A DNA stretch of 35,417 nt from NCBI RefSeq assembly GCF_001189915.1, contig NZ_LFLS01000046.1, forward strand, positions 1-35,417. Reading direction: 5' to 3'. This document shows, in pieces, positions 1 through 7,607 of the stretch. Below the pieces are notes generated by a model. That model worked only from the letters and a program-made list of their open reading frames with translations. It ran no database searches and had not been told where the DNA came from. The DNA comes from Herbaspirillum autotrophicum (GTDB lineage Bacteria; Pseudomonadota; Gammaproteobacteria; Burkholderiales; Burkholderiaceae_D). Each line of letters opens with the position of its first letter. The first letter of the stretch is position 1. Both the position numbers and the translations under genes were made by a program.

Positions 1-588
1 CAACCCGCCCTTGGCCACGAACGGCTGGAAGATGTTGTAGTAAGCAGAAGCATTGGATGGTGCCGCAATGGAACCGGCAGCGTTGGATTGATTGAAAATC
101 CGTACGCCGCTGTTGTACAGCCGGTTATAGATATCACTATTGAATTGCACGCTGTCGCCACCGGAGCCGGCGGCAATGCCATAGATATGGACATCCGGTG
201 CGATCCCGGTATTGGTGCCGCCCAAGGCTTCCGCCACTTCCGTACCATGCTGATTGCCGTTGCCGCTGGCGCCGTTGAAGCCGCCGGTCAGTGAGTACAC
301 ATCTTTGGTAATCCGCCCTGCCAGTTCCGGATCATTGACGTTGAAATCGGTATCGACCACACCCACCGTCACGCCGGCACCGGTGATGCCGCGTGCATGC
401 GCAGCGCCGGCATTGCTGGGGTCGCCGACTGCGTATGCCGCCGTACCGCTGCCCGGATTTTGCGCACCGCCACCACCACCGCCGCCACAACCGGAAAGCG
501 CTGCCGACACCGACATCGTGACCAGCGAAAGTTGAAAAGGAATCCGGGAAGTGCGGGAAGAACGACGGGAGACAAGCTGTTTGCTCAT
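1..588 (-). CDS. Subtilase (S8) surface lipoprotein autotransporter, N-terminal part, cut by window edge
   Basis: The visible part is 196 codons starting from ATG at 588 and running off the left edge. The N-terminus has a basic stretch, a hydrophobic core and a lipobox (L-S-G-C, Cys34), followed by seven glycines (35-41), so it should be a lipid-anchored export product. The peptidase S8 domain follows at once: catalytic Asp79 in VVDTDF and His114 in QHGTEV; the catalytic serine lies beyond the edge. The NQSN motif near residue 170 matches the same position in the subtilase autotransporter encoded at 3747-6488, so the two are clearly related, although that one has an ordinary signal peptide. 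Known relatives with a lipobox, a Gly run and an S8 domain include neisserial NalP, a surface protease. The beta-barrel cannot be seen here, so autotransporter status is inferred from the relative. Confidence 0.82.
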   Translation of the reverse strand, partial: MSKQLVSRRSSRTSRIPFQLSLVTMSVSAALSGCGGGGGGGAQNPGSGTAAYAVGDPSNAGAAHARGITGAGVTVGVVDTDFNVNDPELAGRITKDVYSLTGGFNGASGNGNQHGTEVAEALGGTNTGIAPDVHIYGIAAGSGGDSVQFNSDIYNRLYNSGVRIFNQSNAAGSIAAPSNASAYYNIFQPFVAKGGL

Positions 589-1308
589 AATGACCACTGC
601 GAGAGAAAGAATGAGATGAAACTGCCGACCGGCGCGACGCAAAATGCGTTGCGTGCAGATCGGAGGATGGCGCGTTGATGACGCTGCGGCCCGGCAGCGG
701 CGCATTTCCCGCCGGTACGTCGGTGAAAATGGGCGGCTATATTGTCATATTGCTATGCACATGAACTGAATTTGCTGCGAAGCAAAATAAAGAAATACGA
801 AAACCGCAACTGCTTCGAGACGAGTTTTCATGGCCGCTGATTGAGAACAAGAATTTCTGCGTCGCCGCTATCGCATTATTTCCAAGGCGCTGAAAACAAG
901 CAGGCAACCGACATCCGGCGGCATGGTCTGTTCTGCATCGCAAACGCCGGCCACGGCCTGAACAAGTGCGCCGATCATAAAGTGGCGAGGCTGTGTTTTT
1001 CCGACAAAACCTTGTCAATTCCCGCCAACATGCGGTGGCGCATCATGCTGGTGCATGGCGGCCGATGACATGGTTGAAACACTGCCGGCGGGCAATTGTC
1101 AGGGCATCAACATGACCTGCCCGATTTCATCACCGGCACCGGTCAGCGCCTGATTGCGCTGGCAAGGAGGATTGACTGCGGCAGGCGCAAGCAGATCGGA
1201 AGCGGGATTGGAATGATGACGGCGGAAGGTCTATGATTAAATCAGAACGCATTTCATCGACCGCCATGCCGCGACCACGGAATGGGTTCTGCACACATGG
1301 AGGATCAC
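589..1308. other. Gene-free stretch upstream of the S8 lipoprotein gene
   Basis: About 720 bases contain no reading frame that resembles a known protein; the open frames on both strands have arginine/cysteine-rich composition typical of shadow frames. An AT-richer patch at about 735-800 could hold the promoter of the minus-strand protease gene, but I cannot place a convincing -35/-10 pair. A small perfect inverted repeat TTTGCT-GCGA-AGCAAA lies at 771-786. Nothing else was recognised. Confidence 0.5.
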
Positions 1309-1674
1309 ATGCTTGATTACTCGATAATGGAGCCGCAGGGCATCCTGATGCTGGAACCCCGCACACCGATCAGCAAGGAAGATTTCGAAGGACTGTCCGC
1401 TACCGTCGACGGCTATCTCGCACAGCATGCCAAACTGCACGGCGTGCTGGTGCATACCAGGGAATTTCCGGGATATGAAAATTTTGACGGCTTTATCGCC
1501 CACATGCACTTTGTGCGCAAACACCATACCCAGGTAGAACGTGTCGCCGTCGTCACCGACAGTGTGTTTGCCAGCATCGCCGAAACCCTCGGCAAGCATT
1601 TCATTGCCGCCGACGTCAGGCACTTCCCGTTTGCCGACAGCCCGCGGGCGCTGCTCTGGTTACAACGCGAATGA
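1309..1674 (+). CDS. SpoIIAA/STAS-like protein
   Basis: A protein of 121 residues beginning MLDYSIMEPQG. It has the pattern of the SpoIIAA-like (STAS-fold) family of about 120 residues: an N-terminal strand with LEPRTPISKEDF, a helix, the strand GVLVHTREFPGYENFDGF, then VERVAVVTDS and a C-terminal F..D.PRALLWL segment. The function of these small soluble proteins is unknown; they lack anti-sigma partners in most genomes. Start choice: ATG 1309 has GGAGG at 1299-1303, 5 nt upstream, whereas the in-frame ATGs at 1282 and 1297 have no ribosome binding site. The next gene on the same strand begins 63 nt downstream, so the two may be co-transcribed. Confidence 0.8.
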   Translation: MLDYSIMEPQGILMLEPRTPISKEDFEGLSATVDGYLAQHAKLHGVLVHTREFPGYENFDGFIAHMHFVRKHHTQVERVAVVTDSVFASIAETLGKHFIAADVRHFPFADSPRALLWLQRE

Positions 1675-1737
1675 CCGGCAACGGTTGTCGCCGAAAGAAA
1701 CCACATTACCCCGCCATGAGGTCAAGGAGACCGCATC

Positions 1738-2136
1738 ATGAATCCTGTCGTTCACTTTGAAATGCCATACGAAAATGCGAGCCGGATGGCGACCTTCTAT
1801 GCCACCGTGTTCGGCTGGCAGACGCAGATACTCGGCGAGGAAATGGGTAATTATGTGCTGGCGACAACGGCGGTCGCCGATGCCAGAGCCGGGGCGCCGG
1901 CCGGCGCCATCAATGGTGGCTTCTATCCGAAAAACCCGGACTGGCCGGCGCAGTTTCCCTCGATCGTGATCGCCGTTCCCGATATTGACGCGGCCATGGC
2001 GGCGGTCACCGCCGCTGGCGGCGAGGTCCTCGGCGCGCCGATGCAGATTCCCGGTGTCGGTCGCTATGTCGCCTTTTTCGATACCGAAGGCAACCGCAGC
2101 AGCATGCTGCAACCGGATGCGGACAGCAGCATGTAA
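1738..2136 (+). CDS. VOC (glyoxalase/bleomycin-resistance fold) family protein
   Basis: A 132-residue single-domain protein starting MNPVVHFEMPYENASRMATFY. The VOC fold is recognisable from the first beta-alpha unit (VHFEMP...ASRMATFYATVFGW), a central GGFYPKNPDWP loop, the second unit IVIAVPDIDAAMAAVTAAGGEVLG and the closing strand GRYVAFFDTEGNRSSMLQ. This matches the stand-alone glyoxalase-like proteins commonly annotated only as VOC family; the substrate is unknown and no glyoxalase I activity should be assumed. AAGGAG at 1724-1729 lies 8 nt before the ATG. It follows the SpoIIAA-like gene on the same strand. Confidence 0.85.
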   Translation: MNPVVHFEMPYENASRMATFYATVFGWQTQILGEEMGNYVLATTAVADARAGAPAGAINGGFYPKNPDWPAQFPSIVIAVPDIDAAMAAVTAAGGEVLGAPMQIPGVGRYVAFFDTEGNRSSMLQPDADSSM

Positions 2137-2208
2137 ACGCCTTGTCCCGACGCTGGCACCGCGCCGCATAGGCGAGTGATCTGCGGTCCGCCCAACAGCC
2201 CCGCAAAG

Positions 2209-2226
2209 CTGACAAATAGCTGACAG
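2209..2226 (+). promoter_or_regulatory. Direct-repeat site upstream of citA (CTGACAA-ATAG-CTGACAG)
   Basis: Two CTGACA half-sites are 11 nt apart, one helical turn, the usual geometry for OmpR/PhoB-type response regulators. A similar site (CTGTAAC-GAAA-CTGACAG) lies at 20390-20407, directly in front of the TctD-like response regulator gene. The site is about 63 bp upstream of the start point predicted from the promoter proposed at 2246-2274. Binding is inferred only. Confidence 0.35.
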
Positions 2227-2245
2227 TCCGATTTGCTGAAAGCCA

Positions 2246-2274
2246 TTACCAGAGCGGCTTTTCGACCATAAATT
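2246..2274 (+). promoter_or_regulatory. Possible sigma-70 promoter of citA
   Basis: TTACCA (2246-2251), a 17-bp spacer and TAAATT (2269-2274) form a moderate sigma-70 match in the AT-richer intergenic region before the citrate transporter gene. TATGCT at 2274-2279 is an alternative -10. Confidence 0.3.
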
Positions 2275-2294
2275 ATGCTTATGCCAATGCACAA

Positions 2295-2313
2295 ATCTGA
2301 CTTCAATTCAGAT
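2295..2313. promoter_or_regulatory. 19-bp inverted repeat between promoter and citA start
   Basis: ATCTGA-CTTCAAT-TCAGAT is a perfect 6-bp inverted repeat with a 7-nt spacer, located 77 bp before the citA start and just downstream of the predicted start point. Its arm length and spacing fit a dimeric repressor operator. It is not followed by a T-run, so it is not a terminator. Confidence 0.35.
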
Positions 2314-2390
2314 AGACTGAACGAGGCAATGCGCCGACCATCGCGCTGATAACAATTCGTACCTCTCCTACCGCACAGGCATAGATAATC

Positions 2391-3680
2391 ATGACCCCCA
2401 GTACTTCCGCTCCCGCTTCAAAATTCGCTACGGTCCTGCGGGTGACCAGCGGCAATTTCATGGAAATGTTCGACTTTTTCCTGTTCGGCTTTTACGCCAG
2501 TTATATCTCCAAGGCATTTTTCCCGAGCGGCAATGAATTTGCTTCGCTGATGCTGACCTTCATGACCTTCGGTGCCGGCTTCCTGATGCGACCACTCGGC
2601 GCCATCATTCTGGGGGCCTACGTCGACCGCGTCGGTCGCCGTCGCGGGTTGATCATGACGCTGGCGCTGATGGCGATCGGCACCATGCTGATTGCCTTCG
2701 TTCCCAGCTATGCCAGCATTGGTGTCATCGCGCCGTTGCTGGTGCTTACCGGACGACTGCTGCAAGGATTTTCAGCCGGCGTGGAACTGGGCGGCGTGTC
2801 GGTCTATCTGGCCGAGATGGCGACACCCGGCAACAAGGGTTTTTATGTCAGCTGGCAATCGGCCAGCCAGCAGGTTGCCATCATCGTGGCGGCGGCGCTC
2901 GGTTATGGTTTGAACGTCATGCTGACGCCGGCCGAAGTTGCCGACTGGGGCTGGCGCGTGCCGTTCTTCATCGGTTGCATGATCGTGCCGGTGTTGTTCG
3001 TGATTCGTCGTTCATTGCAGGAAACCGAAGAATTTCTGCAACGCAAGCACAAGCCGAACATCAGCCAGATCTATCACTCGATGCTGGAAAACTGGAAGCT
3101 GGTGATCGCCGGCATGATGCTGGTATCGATGACCACCGTATCGTTTTACCTGATCACCGTGTACACCCCGACCTTCGGCAAGAATGTGCTCAAGCTGAGC
3201 ACCGAAAGCAGCCTGATCGTGACCTTCTGTATCGGCATTTCCAATTTCATCTGGCTGCCGCTCATGGGTGCATTATCGGACCGCGTCGGCCGCCGGCCAT
3301 TGCTGCTGTGCTTCACCATCCTGACCATCCTGACCGCCTATCCGGCCATGACCTGGCTGGTCAACGACGCCACCTTCACCAAAATGCTGGTGGTCGAACT
3401 GTGGCTGTCGTTCCTGTACGCCAGTTATAACGGTGCCATGGTAGTGGCGCTGACGGAAGTGATGCCGGTCGATGTACGTACGGCCGGCTTCTCGCTGGCG
3501 TATAGCCTGGCGACTGCGATTTTCGGCGGTTTCACCCCGGCGATTGCCACCGGCCTGATCGAAATTACCGGCGACAAGGGCGCACCGGGATTGTGGATGA
3601 GCTTTGCCGCCATCTGCGGCTTGATTGCCACCCTGGTGCTGTATCGCAAACAAGCAACGGTCGGTACCGTCAGCGCCTGA
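2391..3680 (+). CDS. citA: Citrate/tricarboxylate:H+ symporter (MFS, MHS family)
   Basis: A 429-residue inner-membrane transporter with about 12 hydrophobic segments. It follows the plasmid-type CitA/TcuC citrate-proton symporter (about 431 residues) almost throughout: SGNFMEMFDFFLFGFY at residues 20-35, the MFS signature DRVGRRRG in the loop between TM2 and TM3, GRLLQGFSAGVELGGVSVYLAEMATPGNKGF, WGWRVPFFIGCMIVPVLFVIRRSLQET, the second-half DRVGRR loop, and ALTEVMPVDVRTAGFSLAYSLATAIFGG. The expected role is proton-coupled uptake of citrate or a related tricarboxylate. No TcuA/TcuB oxidoreductase or citrate lyase gene is nearby, so transport is all the context supports. The ATG at 2391 has only a poor ribosome binding site. 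Nothing is truncated. Confidence 0.9.
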   Translation: MTPSTSAPASKFATVLRVTSGNFMEMFDFFLFGFYASYISKAFFPSGNEFASLMLTFMTFGAGFLMRPLGAIILGAYVDRVGRRRGLIMTLALMAIGTMLIAFVPSYASIGVIAPLLVLTGRLLQGFSAGVELGGVSVYLAEMATPGNKGFYVSWQSASQQVAIIVAAALGYGLNVMLTPAEVADWGWRVPFFIGCMIVPVLFVIRRSLQETEEFLQRKHKPNISQIYHSMLENWKLVIAGMMLVSMTTVSFYLITVYTPTFGKNVLKLSTESSLIVTFCIGISNFIWLPLMGALSDRVGRRPLLLCFTILTILTAYPAMTWLVNDATFTKMLVVELWLSFLYASYNGAMVVALTEVMPVDVRTAGFSLAYSLATAIFGGFTPAIATGLIEITGDKGAPGLWMSFAAICGLIATLVLYRKQATVGTVSA

Positions 3681-3703
3681 CAACGCACGCCATCAATACG
3701 CTC

Positions 3704-3732
3704 TGGTGCGGCAGCCGCAAGCCGCCGCACCA
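3704..3732. terminator. Hairpin between convergent citA and S8 autotransporter genes
   Basis: TGGTGCGGC (3704-3712) and GCCGCACCA (3724-3732) form a perfect 9-bp stem with an 11-nt loop in the 66-bp gap between the two convergent stop codons. Neither side has a good T-run, so efficiency as an intrinsic terminator is doubtful; position is the main support. Confidence 0.45.
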
Positions 3733-3746
3733 AAGCACCGCCCTCC

Positions 3747-6488
3747 TCAATCCCATACGATACGCAGACCGAGCGACGCCATGTGCTGATGCAGGCTGCC
3801 GGAAAACTGTTTGCCGTAACGGGCAAACCAATGCCAGCGGCGATTGATCGCGGCGGAAATGCCGGCACTGGTCCAGCCGCTGTTGCGCGGCAGCGCAATA
3901 CCGCGCACATTGAATTGCAGCGACGGCGCTGCGGCAAAGGCGGCCTGCACATCCAGCCGGCCGTCACTATGTGCGTGCTGCCAGCCAGCATCCACTTGCA
4001 TGCGCAGGCGGCCCGGCCACGCGGGATCGAATGCGGCGCGCACACCGAGCAGCGTGCTCAGGCGGCGATACGTCTGGCTGTCGCTGAACAACCCGAAGCT
4101 GCCGCCCTGTTCCTGAAAAGCGCCGCGCCTGAGATGCGCATACGCCAGCGCCGCAAACGGGCTGATGCGAATTGCCGCCCCGGACAGCCGCCCCGATTCA
4201 ACATACGCCGTCAGCAAACGATCCTTGCGGGTACTGTGCAGATAGGACTGATCGGCGCCGGCAATGGCGATCCGGTTGATCGTACTCAACACCCTGCCGG
4301 CACCGATGCGCGCGGCGATATAAGCACCATGCGCAACATCCTCCGCCCCCGGCCACCGGCTCCGCGCATACAGCGAAAAGCCGAGATGGCGGACGCTGGC
4401 ATTGCCGCCCAAACGATCAAAGCTGGCATGCCCCTGTGCATGCGACACCGCCACGCCGATCAGCGCACCGGCAGCGAAGCGTCTGTCGAAACCGAATTGC
4501 CGGCCCGCCGTTGACGTAGTGGCACTGGCATAACCGCTGTGCGCCAGCTTGCCGCGACTGCCGTCAGTGCTGGCCCACCAGCCGGCAGTGGGTGGCGAGC
4601 GTTCGTTGTCTGCCCGCGCCATGCGCGCGGACAGCGCCCGATTGATGGTCTGCGATTGCTGAAAACCCAAGGCCTGGACCGACGCGTGAATCTGTCCCGA
4701 CAAACTGTCGAGTGCCATGCCCAGCGCGGCCGGGCTATCCAGTCGTTGCAGGCTGAGGGCACTGTCCAGCAAGGCGTTGTTGACGCCTGAGCTGGTGCCG
4801 GGGTTGGTGCCCGGATTCACGCTGGCGGCGGCATCGGCGGCCAGCATGAGCCGTTCCAGATTGGCGGCACTGCTGATTCTGCTGGCATCAGCACCCAATG
4901 CGCGCGCTGCAGTGGTGACGGCAACCCGCTGCAAATGGAGATCGACGCCATCGGCGGCATAGGTCAGCCGCGCTGCCAGCAATGGCGGCAGCGCGACACC
5001 GGCACGCCCGAATCCGATGCTGCTGAAACCGCCATGCAGGCGACCGGCCTGCAATACCCTGCGCGGCAACTGCCAGCCGGGGGCGGTGACATAACTAGTG
5101 ACATCAGCGGCGACCGCAGGCCGCAGCAACACCAGGTGCGATCGCCCCAGCGCCGCACTGCCGCCGATTTTCAGCGGCATCTGCAAATCGCTGCTGAGGA
5201 CGGCATTGCCGATCGCCATGTAATTGCCGGCAATCGTCAAGCCCTGGCCATCGTTACGCAAGTGCCCCTCATTGACGACGCTGCCGCCGATATGACCGCC
5301 GGCACCGGCCAGCTCGCCGCCGCGCTCGATCCGGACACCGGCCGCCACCGATCCCGTGACATGCAGGCTGCCGTTGACGATGCGACTGCGGCCGCTATAG
5401 GTATTGGCTGCCGGCAAGATCAGCGTGCCGCTGCCCTCCTTGACCAGACCGGCATCGCCACCGATGGCATTGGCAAAGGTCGAGACCATGCCATCGAAAC
5501 GGACATGCACATCCGGTCCCAGCGCCAGTTCTTGGGCAAACAGCGTCGGCCCCCTGAGCGCCCGTGCCGGATGCAGTATTCCCCAGCCATAGGTGTCGAC
5601 ATCGCGCCTGCGCCTGGCGCTCGACAAGATGGTCTGGCGCAGCAAATCCGCGTTCATCCACGGATAGACCTGCTGCAGCAGCGCCGCCGTGCCGCTGACC
5701 AGCGGTACCGCATACGAGGTACCGAATTCGCGCTCGCCGGAACTGGGCGACACAAAGTCCCCCGCTGCCGCCAGACACCAGTTGCCGGCGACGCCGCAGC
5801 GGTTGGCGTAACTGGAAATGGCGCCCGCGATGGTATCGTCGGCACTAAATCCGTTAACACCGCCCACCGCATTGATCGCCGTCACCGCCAGCCAGCCGCG
5901 CTGCAATTCAGGATAACGTACGGGCAGACCAGCGGTCATGCTGGGCTGCTCTTTACCGCTGTTGCCGGTGGTCCAGATAAACAAACTGTCTTTGGCGACA
6001 AACGGCGCATATCTTTCGTAATAAGTATGCGCAGCGCCGGCGGTTGCGGTATCGATGAAGCCGACGCTGTTGGATTGATTGAAAATCCTGATGCCCAGGT
6101 CATACAGGCGGTCATTGATTGCCGCATTCAAGTACACATGAGGCCCCCAGCCCGAGGCAACCGCACGCATCCGCACCCCCGGTGCAATACCGCTGTTGTG
6201 CCCTCCGAGCACTTCTGCAACCTGTGTGCCATGCGTATCACCGGAGCCCTGCGCACCAAAAAAACCGGCACCTGTGGCGGCGGTCGGCGGCGAATACACT
6301 TCCTTGGTCAGGCGCCCGGCAAACTCCGGATTGGCGGGGTCAAAATCGGTATCGACAATGCCGACCGTGACCCCGGCGCCGGTGACTTCATGCAGTGGCA
6401 ATGCCGTCATCGCATGTGCCGCAAATGCATGCGCCAAACACAACGCCAGCGACCCTTGCACAGTCTGGTGCAACCGCAGACTCACCAT
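3747..6488 (-). CDS. Subtilase (S8) serine protease autotransporter
   Basis: A 913-residue secreted protease. Residues 1-26 form a signal peptide (hydrophobic core, likely cut after AHA). The passenger starts with a peptidase S8 domain: Asp46 in GIVDTDF, His86 in DTHGTQV, oxyanion Asn176 in TTGNSG and Ser258 in GTSYAVPLVSG, so the triad is complete. Around 349-390 lies a passenger-associated beta-strand repeat (EGSGTLILPAANTYSG). From about 640 to the C-terminus is an autotransporter beta-barrel ending LGLRIVWD. The ATG immediately follows the stop codon of the upstream phosphopantetheinyl transferase remnant (TGAATG), with no clear ribosome binding site, so translation is probably coupled and the gene is likely the last cistron of the siderophore operon. 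A related S8 lipoprotein gene is at 1-588. The substrate is unknown; a link to iron acquisition is inferred from operon position only. Confidence 0.9.
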   Translation of the reverse strand: MVSLRLHQTVQGSLALCLAHAFAAHAMTALPLHEVTGAGVTVGIVDTDFDPANPEFAGRLTKEVYSPPTAATGAGFFGAQGSGDTHGTQVAEVLGGHNSGIAPGVRMRAVASGWGPHVYLNAAINDRLYDLGIRIFNQSNSVGFIDTATAGAAHTYYERYAPFVAKDSLFIWTTGNSGKEQPSMTAGLPVRYPELQRGWLAVTAINAVGGVNGFSADDTIAGAISSYANRCGVAGNWCLAAAGDFVSPSSGEREFGTSYAVPLVSGTAALLQQVYPWMNADLLRQTILSSARRRRDVDTYGWGILHPARALRGPTLFAQELALGPDVHVRFDGMVSTFANAIGGDAGLVKEGSGTLILPAANTYSGRSRIVNGSLHVTGSVAAGVRIERGGELAGAGGHIGGSVVNEGHLRNDGQGLTIAGNYMAIGNAVLSSDLQMPLKIGGSAALGRSHLVLLRPAVAADVTSYVTAPGWQLPRRVLQAGRLHGGFSSIGFGRAGVALPPLLAARLTYAADGVDLHLQRVAVTTAARALGADASRISSAANLERLMLAADAAASVNPGTNPGTSSGVNNALLDSALSLQRLDSPAALGMALDSLSGQIHASVQALGFQQSQTINRALSARMARADNERSPPTAGWWASTDGSRGKLAHSGYASATTSTAGRQFGFDRRFAAGALIGVAVSHAQGHASFDRLGGNASVRHLGFSLYARSRWPGAEDVAHGAYIAARIGAGRVLSTINRIAIAGADQSYLHSTRKDRLLTAYVESGRLSGAAIRISPFAALAYAHLRRGAFQEQGGSFGLFSDSQTYRRLSTLLGVRAAFDPAWPGRLRMQVDAGWQHAHSDGRLDVQAAFAAAPSLQFNVRGIALPRNSGWTSAGISAAINRRWHWFARYGKQFSGSLHQHMASLGLRIVWD

Positions 6489-6788
6489 TCAGGTCTGCAC
6501 CAGCAAAGGACAGGACAAGCTTTGCGCGGCGTGCAGCAGCACGGTCTGCCTGATCAACAGTGCTTGCACGCCACTGCTGCGGGCGTCGGCACAAATCGCG
6601 ACCAGATAATCGTCGAACGCCTGCAACTGCCAGAAACGCCAGTCATCGGCGGCATGGCGAAAGCGCTCCAGCCGCAGTATCTCTTCGGTCGCCGGCAGCA
6701 ACCGGTAACGCTGCAGCGGCGTAGCATCCCGGATCTGCGGGTAACGGCAGCACCAGAGATCGATTTGCTGCGGCGGCAACTCCAGCAT
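6489..6788 (-). pseudogene. Phosphopantetheinyl transferase remnant, internally deleted
   Basis: An intact 99-codon frame begins 19 nt after the entA stop. Residues 9-48 (IDLW..., LLPATEEILRLERFRHAAD) look like the N-terminal segment of Sfp/EntD-type phosphopantetheinyl transferases, where a VDLW strand is followed by an L...E..R..RFRF helix. Residues 50-66 (WRFWQLQAFDDYLVAICAD) look like the C-terminal strand of the same family. The central 120-150 residues, including the Mg-binding G-[IV]-D-[IV]-E motif and the W..KE motif, are absent, so the product cannot be an active transferase. The frame stays open and its stop abuts the next ATG, as expected for an in-frame deletion. Identification rests on short segments and could be wrong; the alternative is an unrelated small protein. 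The siderophore carriers would then need a phosphopantetheinyl transferase encoded elsewhere. Confidence 0.5.
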
Positions 6789-6807
6789 GCGCAATGTCTG
6801 CACCGCT

Positions 6808-7581
6808 TCAAGCCGCCAATGTGGCACCGCCATCGACCCGCAGATCATGCATGGTGATGTGGCTGGCACGCTCGGATGCCAGAAAACAAACTGCCTGTGC
6901 GATATCCTGCGGCGTGGCGATGCGTCCCAGCGGAATGCCCACCCGGTATTGCTGTGGCGTGCCGCGCAATACGGCTTCCGGTGCGCTGCCGAGCTGACGC
7001 TGCATGTCGGTATCGGTAGCACCGGGCGAGACGTTGTTGCAACGGATGCCGCTGGCAGCAAGCTCCAGTCCCAGACAACGCGTGAAATGCATGGCCGCCG
7101 CTTTCGAAGCGGCATAGGCGGCCATGCCGATACGCGGCACTGCGGCGGCATTCGAACCGACCGTGATGATGACGCCGCGTTTGCGCGCCACCATGCGCGC
7201 CGCCACTGCACGCGAAGTACGAAACACGCCGCCGGCATTGACGGCGAAGACGTGGTCCCAATCAACATCACTGGTGGCCTGCACCGCGCCGACATGCAAG
7301 ATACCGGCGACGTTGACCAAAATATCGATCGGCCCCACTTCCCGTTCCAGCCGCCCCGCCGCAGCGTCGACCGCCGCCGTTTGCGTGATGTCGGCCGGCA
7401 GCGGCAAGACGCGTCCGGCCGGGACTTGTATGGCCAGCGCCTTGGCCTGTGCCTGCAAGGCCTCGGCCTGATGATCCAGCAGGCCGACCGCCGCGCCCTG
7501 TTGCAGCAAAACGCTGGCAACCGTGGCACCGATACCTTGGGCAGCGCCGGTCACCAGCGCAATTTTCCCCGCAAATTCCAT
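6808..7581 (-). CDS. entA: 2,3-dihydro-2,3-dihydroxybenzoate dehydrogenase (EntA/DhbA)
   Basis: A 257-residue short-chain dehydrogenase that oxidises 2,3-dihydro-2,3-dihydroxybenzoate to DHB with NAD+, the last step of DHB synthesis in the cytoplasm. Visible are the cofactor loop TGAAQGIG (11-18), the NAG-like segment NVAGILHVG (90-98), catalytic Ser143 in VGSNAA, and Tyr156/Lys160 in YAASK, then NNVSPGATDTDM typical of EntA-like enzymes. The start at 7581 gives MEFAGKIALVTGA, matching MDFSGK of E. coli EntA, and has AGGA upstream. An in-frame ATG at 7611 overlaps the NRPS stop (ATGA) and would add ten residues; it cannot be excluded. The gene is the fifth of the siderophore operon. Confidence 0.93.
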   Translation of the reverse strand: MEFAGKIALVTGAAQGIGATVASVLLQQGAAVGLLDHQAEALQAQAKALAIQVPAGRVLPLPADITQTAAVDAAAGRLEREVGPIDILVNVAGILHVGAVQATSDVDWDHVFAVNAGGVFRTSRAVAARMVARKRGVIITVGSNAAAVPRIGMAAYAASKAAAMHFTRCLGLELAASGIRCNNVSPGATDTDMQRQLGSAPEAVLRGTPQQYRVGIPLGRIATPQDIAQAVCFLASERASHITMHDLRVDGGATLAA

Positions 7582-7607
7582 CTCTGATCCTGTTCCGTGT
7601 TGTGTCT

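Noticed and set aside
771..786. TTTGCT-GCGA-AGCAAA hairpin as a terminator
   Set aside because: The stem has only 6 bp, no gene ends nearby, and no T-run follows; it could be chance in AT-richer DNA.
4935..6857. Long plus-strand open frame of 640 codons
   Set aside because: It lies antisense to the S8 autotransporter, is rich in Arg, Gln and His with no domain, and has no ribosome binding site; it reflects the codon bias of the real minus-strand gene.
6808..7529. Minus-strand frame continuous with the phosphopantetheinyl transferase remnant and running through entA
   Set aside because: The upper part is a shifted reading of entA with Arg/Ser/Cys-rich composition; only the segment after the entA stop has family-like sequence.
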